From Hyphomonas sp. (GTDB lineage: Bacteria > Pseudomonadota > Alphaproteobacteria > Caulobacterales > Hyphomonadaceae): a stretch of 64,000 nucleotides of DNA. Positions 35,786-44,720 of the stretch are shown here, one piece after another. The notes below the pieces were generated by a model. It saw nothing but the letters and a program-made list of their open reading frames with translations. It had not been told where the DNA came from and made no database searches. Both the position numbers and the translations under genes were made by a program. Where the stretch lies: positions 1 to 64,000 of the forward strand of contig NZ_PNMA01000016.1 in assembly GCF_013823385.1 (NCBI RefSeq), given 5' to 3'. The number at the start of each line of letters is the position of its first letter. The stretch's first letter is position 1.

Positions 35786-36625
35786 TCACGCCCCCACGCC
35801 CCGCGCCCCAAACACCACAATCTTGTTCGCCACATCATGGCCAATGTCCGCCCGGCCAAGATACGCGATGCCGCTGCGCGCGCACCAGTGCCGCGCAATC
35901 TCTTCCTCATCCTGCCCGAAATCGACATCATTCACCGGGATCGGCCCGCACCGGCCGAGCCGGATGCCGGCGGCCGCGCGCACCGTCTCGCTGGAGGTCA
36001 GCGTGAACATCAGCCGGTCCAGCCGGTAATGATACTCGCCCACATCCTCGATCAGCAGCGTCGCCCCGGAAAGGTCGGGCGCATGCACCGTCCCGATCAA
36101 ACTCGCCAGTACACTGATATTATACGCCGCGTACTTTCCCGGCGCGAGCGTGCCAGGCTCAACGCCCGCCTCGCCGTCCGCCCCGCTCAGAAACCCGATC
36201 GCCCGGCGCACGGCGGCCTCGCCGCCCTCGCGCAGAATGTCCGCCGGCATCGGCCCATGCGCCACCCGGCCAATCCCATCGCGTGCCAGCCGCGCCAGCA
36301 GGAACCCGGTATCGCTATACCCCATATACGTCTTGCGCCGCGCCGCCGCGCCCAGCCGCTCAAACGCCATATCCAGTAACCGGCAAGCCCCATACCCCCC
36401 CCGCGCAAACCAGATCGCATCGAGGCTGGGATCATTGGCAAACTGGGCGAAAGCGTCCGCCCGAGCGGCATCCGACCCGGCGAAGTGGCCATCGTGCAGG
36501 AAGCATTGGGGGTGGAAGAAGAGTTCGACCGCATCCCCCGCAATGGCCGTTACACGGTCCGCAATGCCTTCGTCTAGCACCCGCCCAGGCGCGACAATGC
36601 CGATACGTGTCACCTTCGCGCCCAT
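35786..36625 (-). CDS. ldcA: LD-carboxypeptidase (muramoyltetrapeptide carboxypeptidase, S66)
   Basis: A 279-residue S66 peptidase that removes the terminal D-Ala from murein tetrapeptides in the cytoplasm. The Ser-Glu-His triad is S104 in GYSDTG, E193 in LIEDVGEYHYRLDR and H263 in IGHDVANK; ARGGYG (74-79) precedes it. The tripeptide it releases is the substrate of Mpl, encoded about 700 bp away on the other strand. No signal peptide is visible. Confidence 0.9.
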   Translation of the reverse strand: MGAKVTRIGIVAPGRVLDEGIADRVTAIAGDAVELFFHPQCFLHDGHFAGSDAARADAFAQFANDPSLDAIWFARGGYGACRLLDMAFERLGAAARRKTYMGYSDTGFLLARLARDGIGRVAHGPMPADILREGGEAAVRRAIGFLSGADGEAGVEPGTLAPGKYAAYNISVLASLIGTVHAPDLSGATLLIEDVGEYHYRLDRLMFTLTSSETVRAAAGIRLGRCGPIPVNDVDFGQDEEEIARHWCARSGIAYLGRADIGHDVANKIVVFGARGVGA

Positions 36626-36829
36626 GTCACTTTCCCAGAGTTGCGGATGCAGTTTAAGCGGTGTTCCCGCGAAATTGGAACTGGCTTAGACTCACACAAC
36701 CAACCAACGCACTTGAATCATGCAATTTTTGATAGCTAATCTTCATAGTAGACTGCCTGCGATTCATGCGGTGAAACAACTAAGATTTAGTCAGATGTTT
36801 GGAACAATTGCTATCGGAGACTGTTGAAG

Positions 36830-37201
36830 ATGCGAATTCGAGACTTGGAAGACGCAATTGAGAAAGCGCTGACCCCGTTCATTGAAGACATCGTGATCAC
36901 GAAGGACGGTATATCCGGACAGCTCTTAGAAGAGGGCAAATGGATTAAAGGGCGTTTTGAAAAAAACATCCGCATCGATCAGCCTACGCATGGAGTTGGT
37001 CAAACGCACGCGCATGTTTATGGTCGCAAGGGAGACGAGCACGTGGTTGTGAATGTGGACGGCAGCGCAAGCCACAAAAGCAAGGGACGTTTGCATGACA
37101 AGGACGCTGACGCACTAAGAGAGATTGGGTTCAACATCCCCAACGATAACATTGTGGAATGCGAGCAAATCGAAGCTCTACCCTCACTTTTGCTAGGCTA
37201 G
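36830..37201 (+). CDS. Unidentified 123-residue protein on an AT-richer islet
   Basis: No family recognised. The sequence is polar, with a central THAHVYGRKGDEHVVVNVDG segment and a C-terminal HDKDADALREIGFNIPND stretch; no signal or membrane segment. Base composition is distinctly AT-richer than the flanking ldcA and mpl, and the 200 bp before it is also AT-rich, suggesting insertion of a short foreign piece. The ATG at 36830 is preferred; a TTG two codons earlier is in frame. The His/Lys-rich C-terminal region resembles small toxin- or phage-associated modules, but this is only an impression. Confidence 0.5.
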   Translation: MRIRDLEDAIEKALTPFIEDIVITKDGISGQLLEEGKWIKGRFEKNIRIDQPTHGVGQTHAHVYGRKGDEHVVVNVDGSASHKSKGRLHDKDADALREIGFNIPNDNIVECEQIEALPSLLLG

Positions 37202-37320
37202 GATTTTAACTCAAACGTGCGCATCAGCGCTCGAACTGAGTTCGTGCTGATCAACATAAAAGCCAACTCACCAAAATCGCCACGATGGTGCGTGGCCAAC
37301 CCCTGCTGTAGAACTCCATC

Positions 37321-38730
37321 ATGACCGAAAAGAATCGCTACTTCTTCTGTGGCATTGGCGGCTCCGGCATGTTGCCGCTGGCGCTCATCCTGCTCGATCA
37401 GGGCCATGTCATCGAGGGCTCGGATCGCTCCCTCGATCAGGGGCGCACGCCGGCGAAGTTTGACTATCTGCGCGCGCGCGGCATCCGCCTGTATCCGCAG
37501 GATGGCAGCGGCGTGACCCGCCCGGATCAGGTCGTCGTCGCGTCGGCCGCCGTGGAAGACACCGTGCCCGATATTGCCGCCGCCCTGCGCGTCGGCGCAA
37601 AGCGGATGAGCCGGGCGCAGATGCTCTCGGCAATCTTCAACGCCGCGCCCACGGCCATCGGCGTGGCGGGCACGAGCGGCAAATCCACCACCACCGGCAT
37701 GATCGCCTGGATACTCCACGCGACGGGCAAAAGCCCGACCGTGATGAACGGCGCCGTGATGAAGAATTTCCAGACGCCAGACGCCCTCTTCGCCAGCTCC
37801 CTCGTCGGCACCAGCGGCATCTTCGTCTCCGAAGTGGACGAAAGCGATGGCTCGATTGCGGGGTATAATCCGCGCGTCGCGGTCGTCTCCAACATCTCGC
37901 TCGACCATAAATCCATGGACGAGCTGCGCGCGCTCTTTGGCGGCTTCGCGGCGCGGGCCGAAACGGTCGTACTGAACCTCGACAATGACGAGACCGCGCG
38001 GATGGCAGCAGACTTTCCGGATGCCATCACCTACAGCCTCGAGACCCCCGCCGCCCACCTCACAGCGCGGGAGATCGCGCCCGCGCCGACGCACATCACT
38101 TTCTCCGTACACGACCAAAAAAGCGGCGAGACCGCTTCCATCCGCCTCGCCACGCCGGGCCGCCACAACGTCTCCAATGCCCTGGCCGCCATCGCCGCCA
38201 GCCTTGCCTGCGGCGTCACACTCGCCGAAGCAGCAGAGGCGCTCGGCAGCTTCGCCGGCATCTCCCGCCGCTTCGATGTGATCGGCACGGAAGGCGGCGT
38301 CACCGTGATCGATGATTTCGGCCACAACCCGGACAAGATCGCCGCCACCCTGCGCACGGTAAACCAGTTCCCCGGCCGCGTGCTGGTGATGTTCCAGCCC
38401 CATGGCTTCGGCCCCCTGCGCAACATGCGCCGGGAATTTGCCGCCTGCTTTGCGGAAAATCTCGACCCCGAAGACATCCTCCTGATGCCGGAACCGGCTT
38501 ACTTTGGCGGCACGGTCGACCGCTCCGTCGGCAGCCAGGATCTTGCCGCAGACATCCGCGCCCTTGGCCGCCACGCCGAGGCGCTGGGCGATCGGGCTGC
38601 CTGCGGCGCCCGCCTTCTGGAGCTGGCTGAGCCGGGAGACCGTATCCTCGTCATGGGCGCGCGCGATGACACCCTCACCCTCTTTGCGCAGGAGTTGCTG
38701 GCGAGCCTCAAGGCGCGGCCGAAGGGGTAA
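37321..38730 (+). CDS. mpl: UDP-N-acetylmuramate:L-Ala-gamma-D-Glu-meso-DAP ligase (Mpl/MurC family)
   Basis: A 469-residue Mur ligase. FFCGIGGSGMLPLALIL opens the N-terminal domain, the ATP site is GTSGKST (117-123), and ESDGSI and the later RRFDVIG plus DDFGHNPDKI mark the central and C-terminal domains. SGMLPLA and RRFD instead of MurC-like GIGMSG variants favour Mpl, which reattaches recycled tripeptide to UDP-MurNAc. Proximity to ldcA supports a murein recycling role. A terminator overlaps the stop codon. Confidence 0.85.
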   Translation: MTEKNRYFFCGIGGSGMLPLALILLDQGHVIEGSDRSLDQGRTPAKFDYLRARGIRLYPQDGSGVTRPDQVVVASAAVEDTVPDIAAALRVGAKRMSRAQMLSAIFNAAPTAIGVAGTSGKSTTTGMIAWILHATGKSPTVMNGAVMKNFQTPDALFASSLVGTSGIFVSEVDESDGSIAGYNPRVAVVSNISLDHKSMDELRALFGGFAARAETVVLNLDNDETARMAADFPDAITYSLETPAAHLTAREIAPAPTHITFSVHDQKSGETASIRLATPGRHNVSNALAAIAASLACGVTLAEAAEALGSFAGISRRFDVIGTEGGVTVIDDFGHNPDKIAATLRTVNQFPGRVLVMFQPHGFGPLRNMRREFAACFAENLDPEDILLMPEPAYFGGTVDRSVGSQDLAADIRALGRHAEALGDRAACGARLLELAEPGDRILVMGARDDTLTLFAQELLASLKARPKG

Positions 38731-38757
38731 AAAACTCCAACGCCGTTGGAGTTTTTG
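38729..38757. terminator. Bidirectional terminator at the end of mpl
   Basis: AAAAACTCCAAC-GCC-GTTGGAGTTTTT, perfect 12-bp arms with a 3-base loop and A/T tracts at both ends. It overlaps the TAA stop of mpl and faces the end of the LuxR gene. Confidence 0.9.
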
Positions 38758-38802
38758 CCCCGCTCGTTGGAGGATTGGTTGGAGTTTTTTGAGGACTTTG
38801 AG
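38735..38802. repeat. TTGGAG/CTCCAA spaced motif cluster, copy 1
   Basis: CTCCAA at 38735 and TTGGAG at 38746, 38767 and 38779, followed by TTGAG at 38789 and 38798. Successive centres are 11, 21, 12, then 10 and 9 bp apart, close to whole helical turns. The first two copies double as the mpl terminator. Confidence 0.45.
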
Positions 38803-38809
38803 GGCGTTT

Positions 38810-39574
38810 TCAGCCCCCGCCGCCCTGCCCGATATAGCCGAGCGTGGTGGCCAGGCGGATCGTCTGCGAGCGGCCAGAAACGCCGAGCTTCCGGCTGGCA
38901 TTGGTCATGTGAAAGCGCACAGTCGGGGCCGAAACGCCCATGATGGTGGCGATTTCGGCGTCGGTTTTGCCTGCCGCCGCCCATTTCAGGCACTGGGCTT
39001 CGCGGCGGGTAAACTCCACCAGCTCCGTAGCGGCCGCCGGCAGCGCCGCGTCGCGGTAAGCCGACAGGAAGCGCAGGGCCAGCAGGTAAAGCGCCGCCCC
39101 GTGTTCCTTGAAAATACGGGAAATATCGGCTGACGCGTCGTCCGTCGCCCAGACTATGGCGCCAATCACGCCCATCGGGGAATGGATCGGCGCAATGATC
39201 GCCCCTTCCACCCCGTAGGAGCCATAGGCGTCCGGATCGATGTGCTGGTTGACGCCGTCGAGCGCGCGCACCTGCCGCCAGCTGTGCATCTTACCCTCTT
39301 GATAAAAAAAGGGTTCTCCGCAGACGCGCACAACGCGGATGATGCCCGCGCGCAGGGCAAAGGCCCGGTCTTTCCAGTAGGCGAGGTTCGGGTCTACCCA
39401 GCGGAACACCGTCTCGGCCAGCGGCCGGCCATCATCGCCCACCACCGGCGAGGGGTCGGAAATGTCCGCGCTGACGGCGATATAGGGCAGGCCAATATCC
39501 CGCCCGGCCTGGTCGATCTCCCGCGCCAGGCGCATGACCTCGCCGAATGCCGGTTCGCGGCCGTCGCTGTCCAT
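38810..39574 (-). CDS. LuxR-type regulator with autoinducer-binding-like domain
   Basis: About 254 residues: an N-terminal autoinducer-binding-like domain (GAIIAPIHSPMGVIGAIVW is typical) and a C-terminal LuxR helix-turn-helix (about 185-245, TRREAQCLKWAAAGKTDAEIATIMGVSAPTVRFHMTNASRKLGV). No luxI synthase is in view, so it may be a solo receptor. The start is uncertain: the reading frame extends to 39688 but would then overlap the divergent acyl-CoA dehydrogenase start; I chose the internal ATG at 39574. It may regulate that neighbour. Confidence 0.78.
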   Translation of the reverse strand: MDSDGREPAFGEVMRLAREIDQAGRDIGLPYIAVSADISDPSPVVGDDGRPLAETVFRWVDPNLAYWKDRAFALRAGIIRVVRVCGEPFFYQEGKMHSWRQVRALDGVNQHIDPDAYGSYGVEGAIIAPIHSPMGVIGAIVWATDDASADISRIFKEHGAALYLLALRFLSAYRDAALPAAATELVEFTRREAQCLKWAAAGKTDAEIATIMGVSAPTVRFHMTNASRKLGVSGRSQTIRLATTLGYIGQGGGG

Positions 39575-39669
39575 CAAAAGAGGCCCTATCAATTCCGTCA
39601 GCTTGCCTCGCGCTGGCCCGCTTGCTCCAACTTCAGAAAAGCCAAAGATAAAAACCGGGAGGCGACGCA

Positions 39670-40845
39670 ATGAACCTAGATCTGTCACCGCAGGATATTG
39701 AATTTCAGCAAGAAGTGCGAGCCTTCCTCAAGGACAAGCTGACCCCGGAACTGGCCGCTGCCGGGCGTTTGGCCACCAGTGTCTTCATCGAGCCGGAATT
39801 CACCCTGCCCTGGCAGCGCATCCTGCATGAACGCGGCTGGGTGGCGCCGCATTGGCCGAAGGAGTATGGCGGCCCCGGCTGGAGCGAGATGCAGCGCTAT
39901 ATCTTTGCCAGCGAGTGCGCCCGCGCAGGCGCGCCGGGGCTGGCGCCGATGGGGCTTGGCATGGTGGGCCCCTGCATCATCGGCTACGGCACGCCGGAGC
40001 AGAAAGCCCAATATCTGCCGCGGATTCTGTCGGGCGAAGACTATTGGTGCCAGGGCTATTCGGAGCCGGGATCGGGCTCGGATCTGGCGTCGTTGCAGCT
40101 GCGGGCGGTGAGCGATGGCGACGATTACGTGCTGAACGGCACCAAGATCTGGACCACCCATGCCCATCACGCCAACAAGATGTTCTGCCTGGTGCGGACT
40201 GATCCGGAGGCGAAGCAACAGAAGGGCATCACCTTCCTGCTGCTGGACATGAACACGCCGGGAATCAAGGTCGATCCGATCATCACGCTGGCGGGGGAGC
40301 ATGAGCTGAACCAGGTGTTCTTCGATGATGTGCGGGTGCCCAAATCCGGGCGGCTGGGCGAGGAGAATGATGGCTGGTCGGTGGCAAAATATCTTTTGGA
40401 ATTCGAGCGTTCGGGCGGTTCCTCTGCAGGCCTGGAAGCCGGGATCGCGCGGCTGCAGCGTTACGTGACGGGCCTTGGCGACGCGGACCTGATGCGCCGG
40501 GCGGCGGAGCTGTCCACGCGGCTGGAGGCCATCAAGGGCACCGAGCAGCGCATCCTGTCGGCCGTCTCCAGCGGCAAGCCGCCGGGGCCGGCCGCATCAA
40601 TGCTGAAAATTCAACGCACTGAGCTGATGCAGGCGGTGGATGAGGTGGCCGTGATGGCCAATGGCCTCTATGCGGGCGTGCATCAGCTGGACGCCGTTCA
40701 CCCCCTTTCCAACACCCCGCCGATCGGGCCGGCAGAGCTGGTGACGGCGATGCCGCGCTACCTCAACAACCGGGCGGGATCGATCTATGGCGGGTCGAAT
40801 GAGGTGCAGCGGGGGATCATCGCCAAGGGAGTTTTGGGACTTTAG
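39670..40845 (+). CDS. Acyl-CoA dehydrogenase
   Basis: A 391-residue FAD-dependent acyl-CoA dehydrogenase. YSEPGSGSDLASLQ (FAD/substrate region), WTTHAHHANKMFCLVRTDP and C-terminal GGSNEVQRGIIAKGVLGL are family hallmarks. The long substrate-binding region and WPKEYGG motif resemble the branched or steroid/terpenoid side-chain-type dehydrogenases. It would introduce a trans-2 double bond in an acyl-CoA. It is divergent from the LuxR gene, so joint control is plausible. Confidence 0.92.
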   Translation: MNLDLSPQDIEFQQEVRAFLKDKLTPELAAAGRLATSVFIEPEFTLPWQRILHERGWVAPHWPKEYGGPGWSEMQRYIFASECARAGAPGLAPMGLGMVGPCIIGYGTPEQKAQYLPRILSGEDYWCQGYSEPGSGSDLASLQLRAVSDGDDYVLNGTKIWTTHAHHANKMFCLVRTDPEAKQQKGITFLLLDMNTPGIKVDPIITLAGEHELNQVFFDDVRVPKSGRLGEENDGWSVAKYLLEFERSGGSSAGLEAGIARLQRYVTGLGDADLMRRAAELSTRLEAIKGTEQRILSAVSSGKPPGPAASMLKIQRTELMQAVDEVAVMANGLYAGVHQLDAVHPLSNTPPIGPAELVTAMPRYLNNRAGSIYGGSNEVQRGIIAKGVLGL

Positions 40846-40915
40846 GAGAGGGGCGCTTTTTTTTGGCTGGGAGGCCCTGAAGGGGGCAGAGGCACCGCAA
40901 ACTACTGAAAAACCG

Positions 40916-41024
40916 GGACATTTTCGCGACATTTCCGGTCACGCGGCGGACAGGGCGTGGACAAATCCGGACAGTTTCGGACAAATCCGGACACTTTCGG
41001 ACGCGGCGCGGACAGGCCCGGACG
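40916..41024. repeat. Eleven-unit helically phased GGACA array upstream of katE
   Basis: GGACA or a one-base variant starts at 40916, 40927, 40937, 40948, 40959, 40969, 40979, 40989, 40999, 41010 and 41020. Every spacing is 10 or 11 bp and the mean is 10.4 bp, the helical repeat of B-DNA. The middle units alternate GGACAAATCC with GGACAGTTTC/GGACACTTTC. The array fills most of the 280 bp between the dehydrogenase stop and katE, where no gene is seen. Confidence 0.8.
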
Positions 41025-41125
41025 CTGATGGAACTGATCGGCACTTCCCACGTTACCTGCTTACCAGGGGCGCCGCTCTGCCGCCGCGCCCGATGGTCTT
41101 CAGACAAGCAGGAAGGGAAGCAGCC

Positions 41126-43198
41126 ATGGCACGACGTTCGACGCAATCGGGCAAGGGGAATGGCGGGGAGCTGCATCAGGCGCCTTCCGGCAAGTCAGGC
41201 ACTCTGACCACCAATCATGGGGTGCCGGTATCTGACAATCAGAACAGCCTGCGCGCCGGACCGGCCGGCCCTACCCTGCTGGAAGATTTTGTTCTCAGGG
41301 AGAAGATATTCCACTTCGACCATGAGCGTATCCCGGAGCGGATTGTGCATGCCCGTGGCAGCGCGGCGCATGGCTTTTTCGAGTGCACGGAGGCGATCCC
41401 CTCCCTCAGCCGGGCGAGCCTGTTTGCGGAAAAGGGAAAGAGAACGCCCGTTTTTGCGCGTTTCTCCACCGTGGCCGGCGGCGCAGGATCGGTGGACACG
41501 CCGCGGGATGTGCGCGGGTTTGCGGTCAAGTTTTACACCGATGAGGGCAACTGGGATCTGGTGGGCAACAATATCCCGGTCTTCTTCATTCAGGACGCGA
41601 TCAAGTTCCCCGACCTCATCCATTCGGTGAAGATGGAAGCAGACCGGGGCTTTCCCCAGGCAGCCAGCGCGCATGATACTTTCTGGGATTTCGTATCCCT
41701 GATGCCGGAAACCCTGCACACCATGATCTGGGCGATGTCCGACCGGGCGATCCCGCGCTCCTACCGCATGATGCAGGGCTTTGGCGTTCACACATTCCGG
41801 CTGGTGAATGCGAAGGGAAAATCGACATTCGTGAAGTTCCACTGGAAACCGAAACTCGGCGTACAGTCTCTGATCTGGGACGAATCCAACAAGCTGCAGG
41901 GCGCCGACAATGACTTTCACCGGCGAGACCTGTGGGAAGCCATCGATGCGGGAGATTTCCCGGAATGGGATTTCGGCATCCAGATAATCCCGGACAAGCT
42001 GGCGGCAGAACTGCCCTATAACATTCTGGACGCCACCAAGATTGTGCCGGAAGAAATTGCCCCTGTACGGATTATCGGCCGCATGGTGCTCAACCGCAAT
42101 CCGGACAACCACTTCGCCGAAACCGAACAGGCAGCGTTCCTGCCCTCGAATGTTGTGCCCGGCATCGACTTCACCAATGATCCGCTTCTTCAGGGACGGC
42201 TGTTCTCCTATCTCGACACCCAGAAATCCAGGCTGGGCACGACCAATTTCCACCAGATCCCCATCAACGCCCCCAAATGCCCGTTTGCAAACCTGCAGCG
42301 CGACGGGATGATGCAGACACATGTTCACAAGGGGCGGGCGAATTATGAACCCAACTCCCTGGATGAAGCCGGAGAAGACCCCGGCCCGCGCGCATCTGCC
42401 GAAGGCTTCCGGACGTATGCGGACAATACGGAACTTGGCAATGACCCTTCCGAGAAGGTCCGGGTGCGCGATGAGACCTTTGGGGATCATTACAGCCAGC
42501 CGAGGATGTTCTGGCGGTCGCAGACGGAGAATGAGCAGGCCCACATCGCCTCAGCGCTGGTGTTCGAGCTGTCGAAAGTGGAACTGGACCATGTGCGCAA
42601 GCGCGTCCTGTCCGTGCTGCGGAATATTGACGAAATGCTGGCGCAGCGGGTGGCTGACGGGCTTGGCACGAAACTTCCGCCCGCCGCGCCGGCCTTCAAG
42701 CCGCCGCTCGACCTTGAGCCTTCAGACGCGCTCTCCATTCAGAAGAACTGGCAGAAGACGCTGAAGGGCCGCAAGGTGGGTATTCTGTTCTCGGACGGGT
42801 CTGACATGGCCACAATCGAGGCCCTGAAAACCGAAATCGAGAGCAAGGGCGGCAGCGTGTTTCTCGTGGCCCCGAAGATCGGCCCGCTGAAGGTCAAAGG
42901 CGGATCGCTCAAGGCAGATGGCCAGCTGGCAGGCTCGCCCTCGATGCTGTTTGACGCCGTGGCGATGGTGCTGATGCCGGATGAAGTGGCCAAGCTGATG
43001 AAAGAGGCCGCTGCGCGCGACTGGGTGCAGAACGCCTATGCGCATCTCAAGGCCATCGGCTATTGCCCCGGCTCCAAGGCCCTGTTGGAGGATTGCGGGC
43101 TGGCGTTTGATGACGGCGTGATCCCGAACGAAAAATTCGTGAAGGCTGCAACCCGGCGATACTGGGACCGCGAGCCCGGATTGCGCGATCTGGCATGA
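41126..43198 (+). CDS. katE: Large-subunit catalase HPII
   Basis: A 690-residue clade 2 catalase. [15 protein letters not shown] carries the distal His, the proximal heme Tyr is in RLFSYLDTQ, and a C-terminal flavodoxin-like (DJ-1/GATase) domain spans about residues 540-690, the feature that separates HPII from small catalases. It detoxifies hydrogen peroxide. The start is the ATG at 41126 behind GGAAGGGA; the frame is open upstream through the repeat array but without coding character. An FAD oxidase gene follows 25 bp later. Confidence 0.95.
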   Translation: MARRSTQSGKGNGGELHQAPSGKSGTLTTNHGVPVSDNQNSLRAGPAGPTLLEDFVLREKIFHFDHERIPERIVHARGSAAHGFFECTEAIPSLSRASLFAEKGKRTPVFARFSTVAGGAGSVDTPRDVRGFAVKFYTDEGNWDLVGNNIPVFFIQDAIKFPDLIHSVKMEADRGFPQAASAHDTFWDFVSLMPETLHTMIWAMSDRAIPRSYRMMQGFGVHTFRLVNAKGKSTFVKFHWKPKLGVQSLIWDESNKLQGADNDFHRRDLWEAIDAGDFPEWDFGIQIIPDKLAAELPYNILDATKIVPEEIAPVRIIGRMVLNRNPDNHFAETEQAAFLPSNVVPGIDFTNDPLLQGRLFSYLDTQKSRLGTTNFHQIPINAPKCPFANLQRDGMMQTHVHKGRANYEPNSLDEAGEDPGPRASAEGFRTYADNTELGNDPSEKVRVRDETFGDHYSQPRMFWRSQTENEQAHIASALVFELSKVELDHVRKRVLSVLRNIDEMLAQRVADGLGTKLPPAAPAFKPPLDLEPSDALSIQKNWQKTLKGRKVGILFSDGSDMATIEALKTEIESKGGSVFLVAPKIGPLKVKGGSLKADGQLAGSPSMLFDAVAMVLMPDEVAKLMKEAAARDWVQNAYAHLKAIGYCPGSKALLEDCGLAFDDGVIPNEKFVKAATRRYWDREPGLRDLA

Positions 43199-43223
43199 GG
43201 AACACAAGTCACCAGAGGCGCAG

Positions 43224-44459
43224 ATGACAAAATCCGGACGGGCCGCCGACACGCGCAAGGACGATCTGCGGACCGGGAAACCCTTCTGGCTGACGCAGCC
43301 CGGCGGCTCTGTGAATTTCAGCGCAGACCCCGGACGCGACCGCGCCGATGTGATCATTGTGGGCGCCGGGATAAGCGGCGCGCTGCTGGCCGAAGCGCTG
43401 ACGAGGGCTGGCAAGCGCGTGCTGATCCTCGACCGGCGCGCGCCGGTAAGGGGCTCCACCCCCGCCTCGACCGCGATGATCCAGCATGAAATCGATGTGC
43501 CGCTGAACGACCTGCGCAAACAGATGACGCCGCGCGCGGCCAACGCCGCCTGGCGCCGGTCGGTTCGGGCGGTATCTGACCTGGTGGAGCTGACCGCTGA
43601 CCTTACCATCGACTGCCGGATGCAGGCCAAGCCCGCGCTCTATCTGGCCGGCGACCAGATGGACGGCAAGGCGCTGGAGGCCGAGGCGGCGGCGCGGCGC
43701 CGGATTGGCATCCAGGCAGAGTTTCTGAGCCCCGCCCGCCTCCTGGAAACCTATGGGCTGGAGCGCGATGGGGCCATTCTTTCCCACGATTCTGCCAGCG
43801 CCAATCCGGCGCAGCTTGCCGCCGGCCTGCTGCGCGCTGCCCAGAAGCGGGGCGCCGTAATTGCCGCGCCGGTGGAGGTGAGCGACTTTGCAGAGCTGCC
43901 TTCGGGCGTCGCGCTCGCGACGAAAGACGGCCGCGTGCTGACGGCAGATCATGCCGTGTTCTGCACCGGCTATGAGTTTCTCAAACAGATGCAGAGCCCG
44001 CAGCACAGGGTGACCTCCACATGGGCCATCGCGACCCGGAAAATCAGGGACATGCCCGGCTGGATGAAGGAGACGATCGTGTGGGAAGCGTCTGACCCCT
44101 ACCTCTATTTCAGGGCTGATCAGAGCGGCCGCCTTATCGCGGGCGGGGAGGACGAAGAGACATCGGAGAAGAACAGCCGGCATTCGGTGCTGCGGCGCAA
44201 GGCGCGGGAGATTGCCTCGAAACTCCAGGCGCTGACGGGCATACCCATCGGCAAACCCGATTATCGCTGGGCCGCGCCCTTCAGCGTGACGGAGGACGGC
44301 CTGCCGATCATTGACCGGGTGGAGGGCCATGAGCGGGTTTATGCCGTGATGGGCTTTGGCGGAAATGGCATCACCTTTTCCATGATCGCCGCGCAGATTA
44401 TCGCCGCCGCCATAGACGGCGGGAGGGACCCGGATGCGGGCCTGTTTGCGCTGAGGTGA
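43224..44459 (+). CDS. FAD-dependent amine/amino-acid oxidoreductase (DAO family)
   Basis: A 411-residue DadA/glycine-oxidase-like flavoprotein. The dinucleotide site VIIVGAGISGALLAEALTRAGKRVLILDRR is at about residues 43-72, and the C-terminal GMGFGGNGITFS-type closing motif (VMGFGGNGITFSMIAAQII) is present. Such enzymes oxidise secondary amines or amino acids, often producing H2O2. Co-directional placement 25 bp after katE fits peroxide production and removal in one unit, an inference. Substrate is unknown. Confidence 0.87.
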   Translation: MTKSGRAADTRKDDLRTGKPFWLTQPGGSVNFSADPGRDRADVIIVGAGISGALLAEALTRAGKRVLILDRRAPVRGSTPASTAMIQHEIDVPLNDLRKQMTPRAANAAWRRSVRAVSDLVELTADLTIDCRMQAKPALYLAGDQMDGKALEAEAAARRRIGIQAEFLSPARLLETYGLERDGAILSHDSASANPAQLAAGLLRAAQKRGAVIAAPVEVSDFAELPSGVALATKDGRVLTADHAVFCTGYEFLKQMQSPQHRVTSTWAIATRKIRDMPGWMKETIVWEASDPYLYFRADQSGRLIAGGEDEETSEKNSRHSVLRRKAREIASKLQALTGIPIGKPDYRWAAPFSVTEDGLPIIDRVEGHERVYAVMGFGGNGITFSMIAAQIIAAAIDGGRDPDAGLFALR

Positions 44460-44529
44460 AAGACCGGGGGCGAACGGGCAGCGGCGAGCCCGCGCTGAGC
44501 GGCTATCTTACTGATAATCCAGGAGAAAA

Positions 44530-44605
44530 TGGTGTGCCCAACAGGGTTCGAACCTGTGACCTACTGATTAAAAGTCAGTTGCTCTACCAGCTGAGCTATG
44601 GGCAC
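44530..44605 (-). tRNA. tRNA-Lys (anticodon TTT)
   Basis: On the minus strand: acceptor GTGCCCA/TGGGCAC, D arm AGCTCAGCTGGTAGAGC, anticodon loop CTTTTAA (TTT), T arm with GGTTCGAACC and encoded CCA. Complete cloverleaf of 76 nt. Confidence 0.96.
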
Positions 44606-44720
44606 GAATGACTGGCCGGAACCAATCGAAGCGGCCATTTAGGCCGGGAGTCGGGGCCGGTCAACACTTCCCTGCACGCAGAGGCTTGATGTGGCCATAT
44701 TTTTCACATCTGATTGCCGG

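Noticed and set aside
37198..38901. 567-codon minus-strand ORF opposite mpl
   Set aside because: Shadow of the Mur ligase; no ribosome site or protein family signal.
40916..41024. CRISPR-like array upstream of katE
   Set aside because: The repeated core is only 5 bases with 5-6 base gaps; there are no 25-40 bp repeats or unique spacers and no cas genes.
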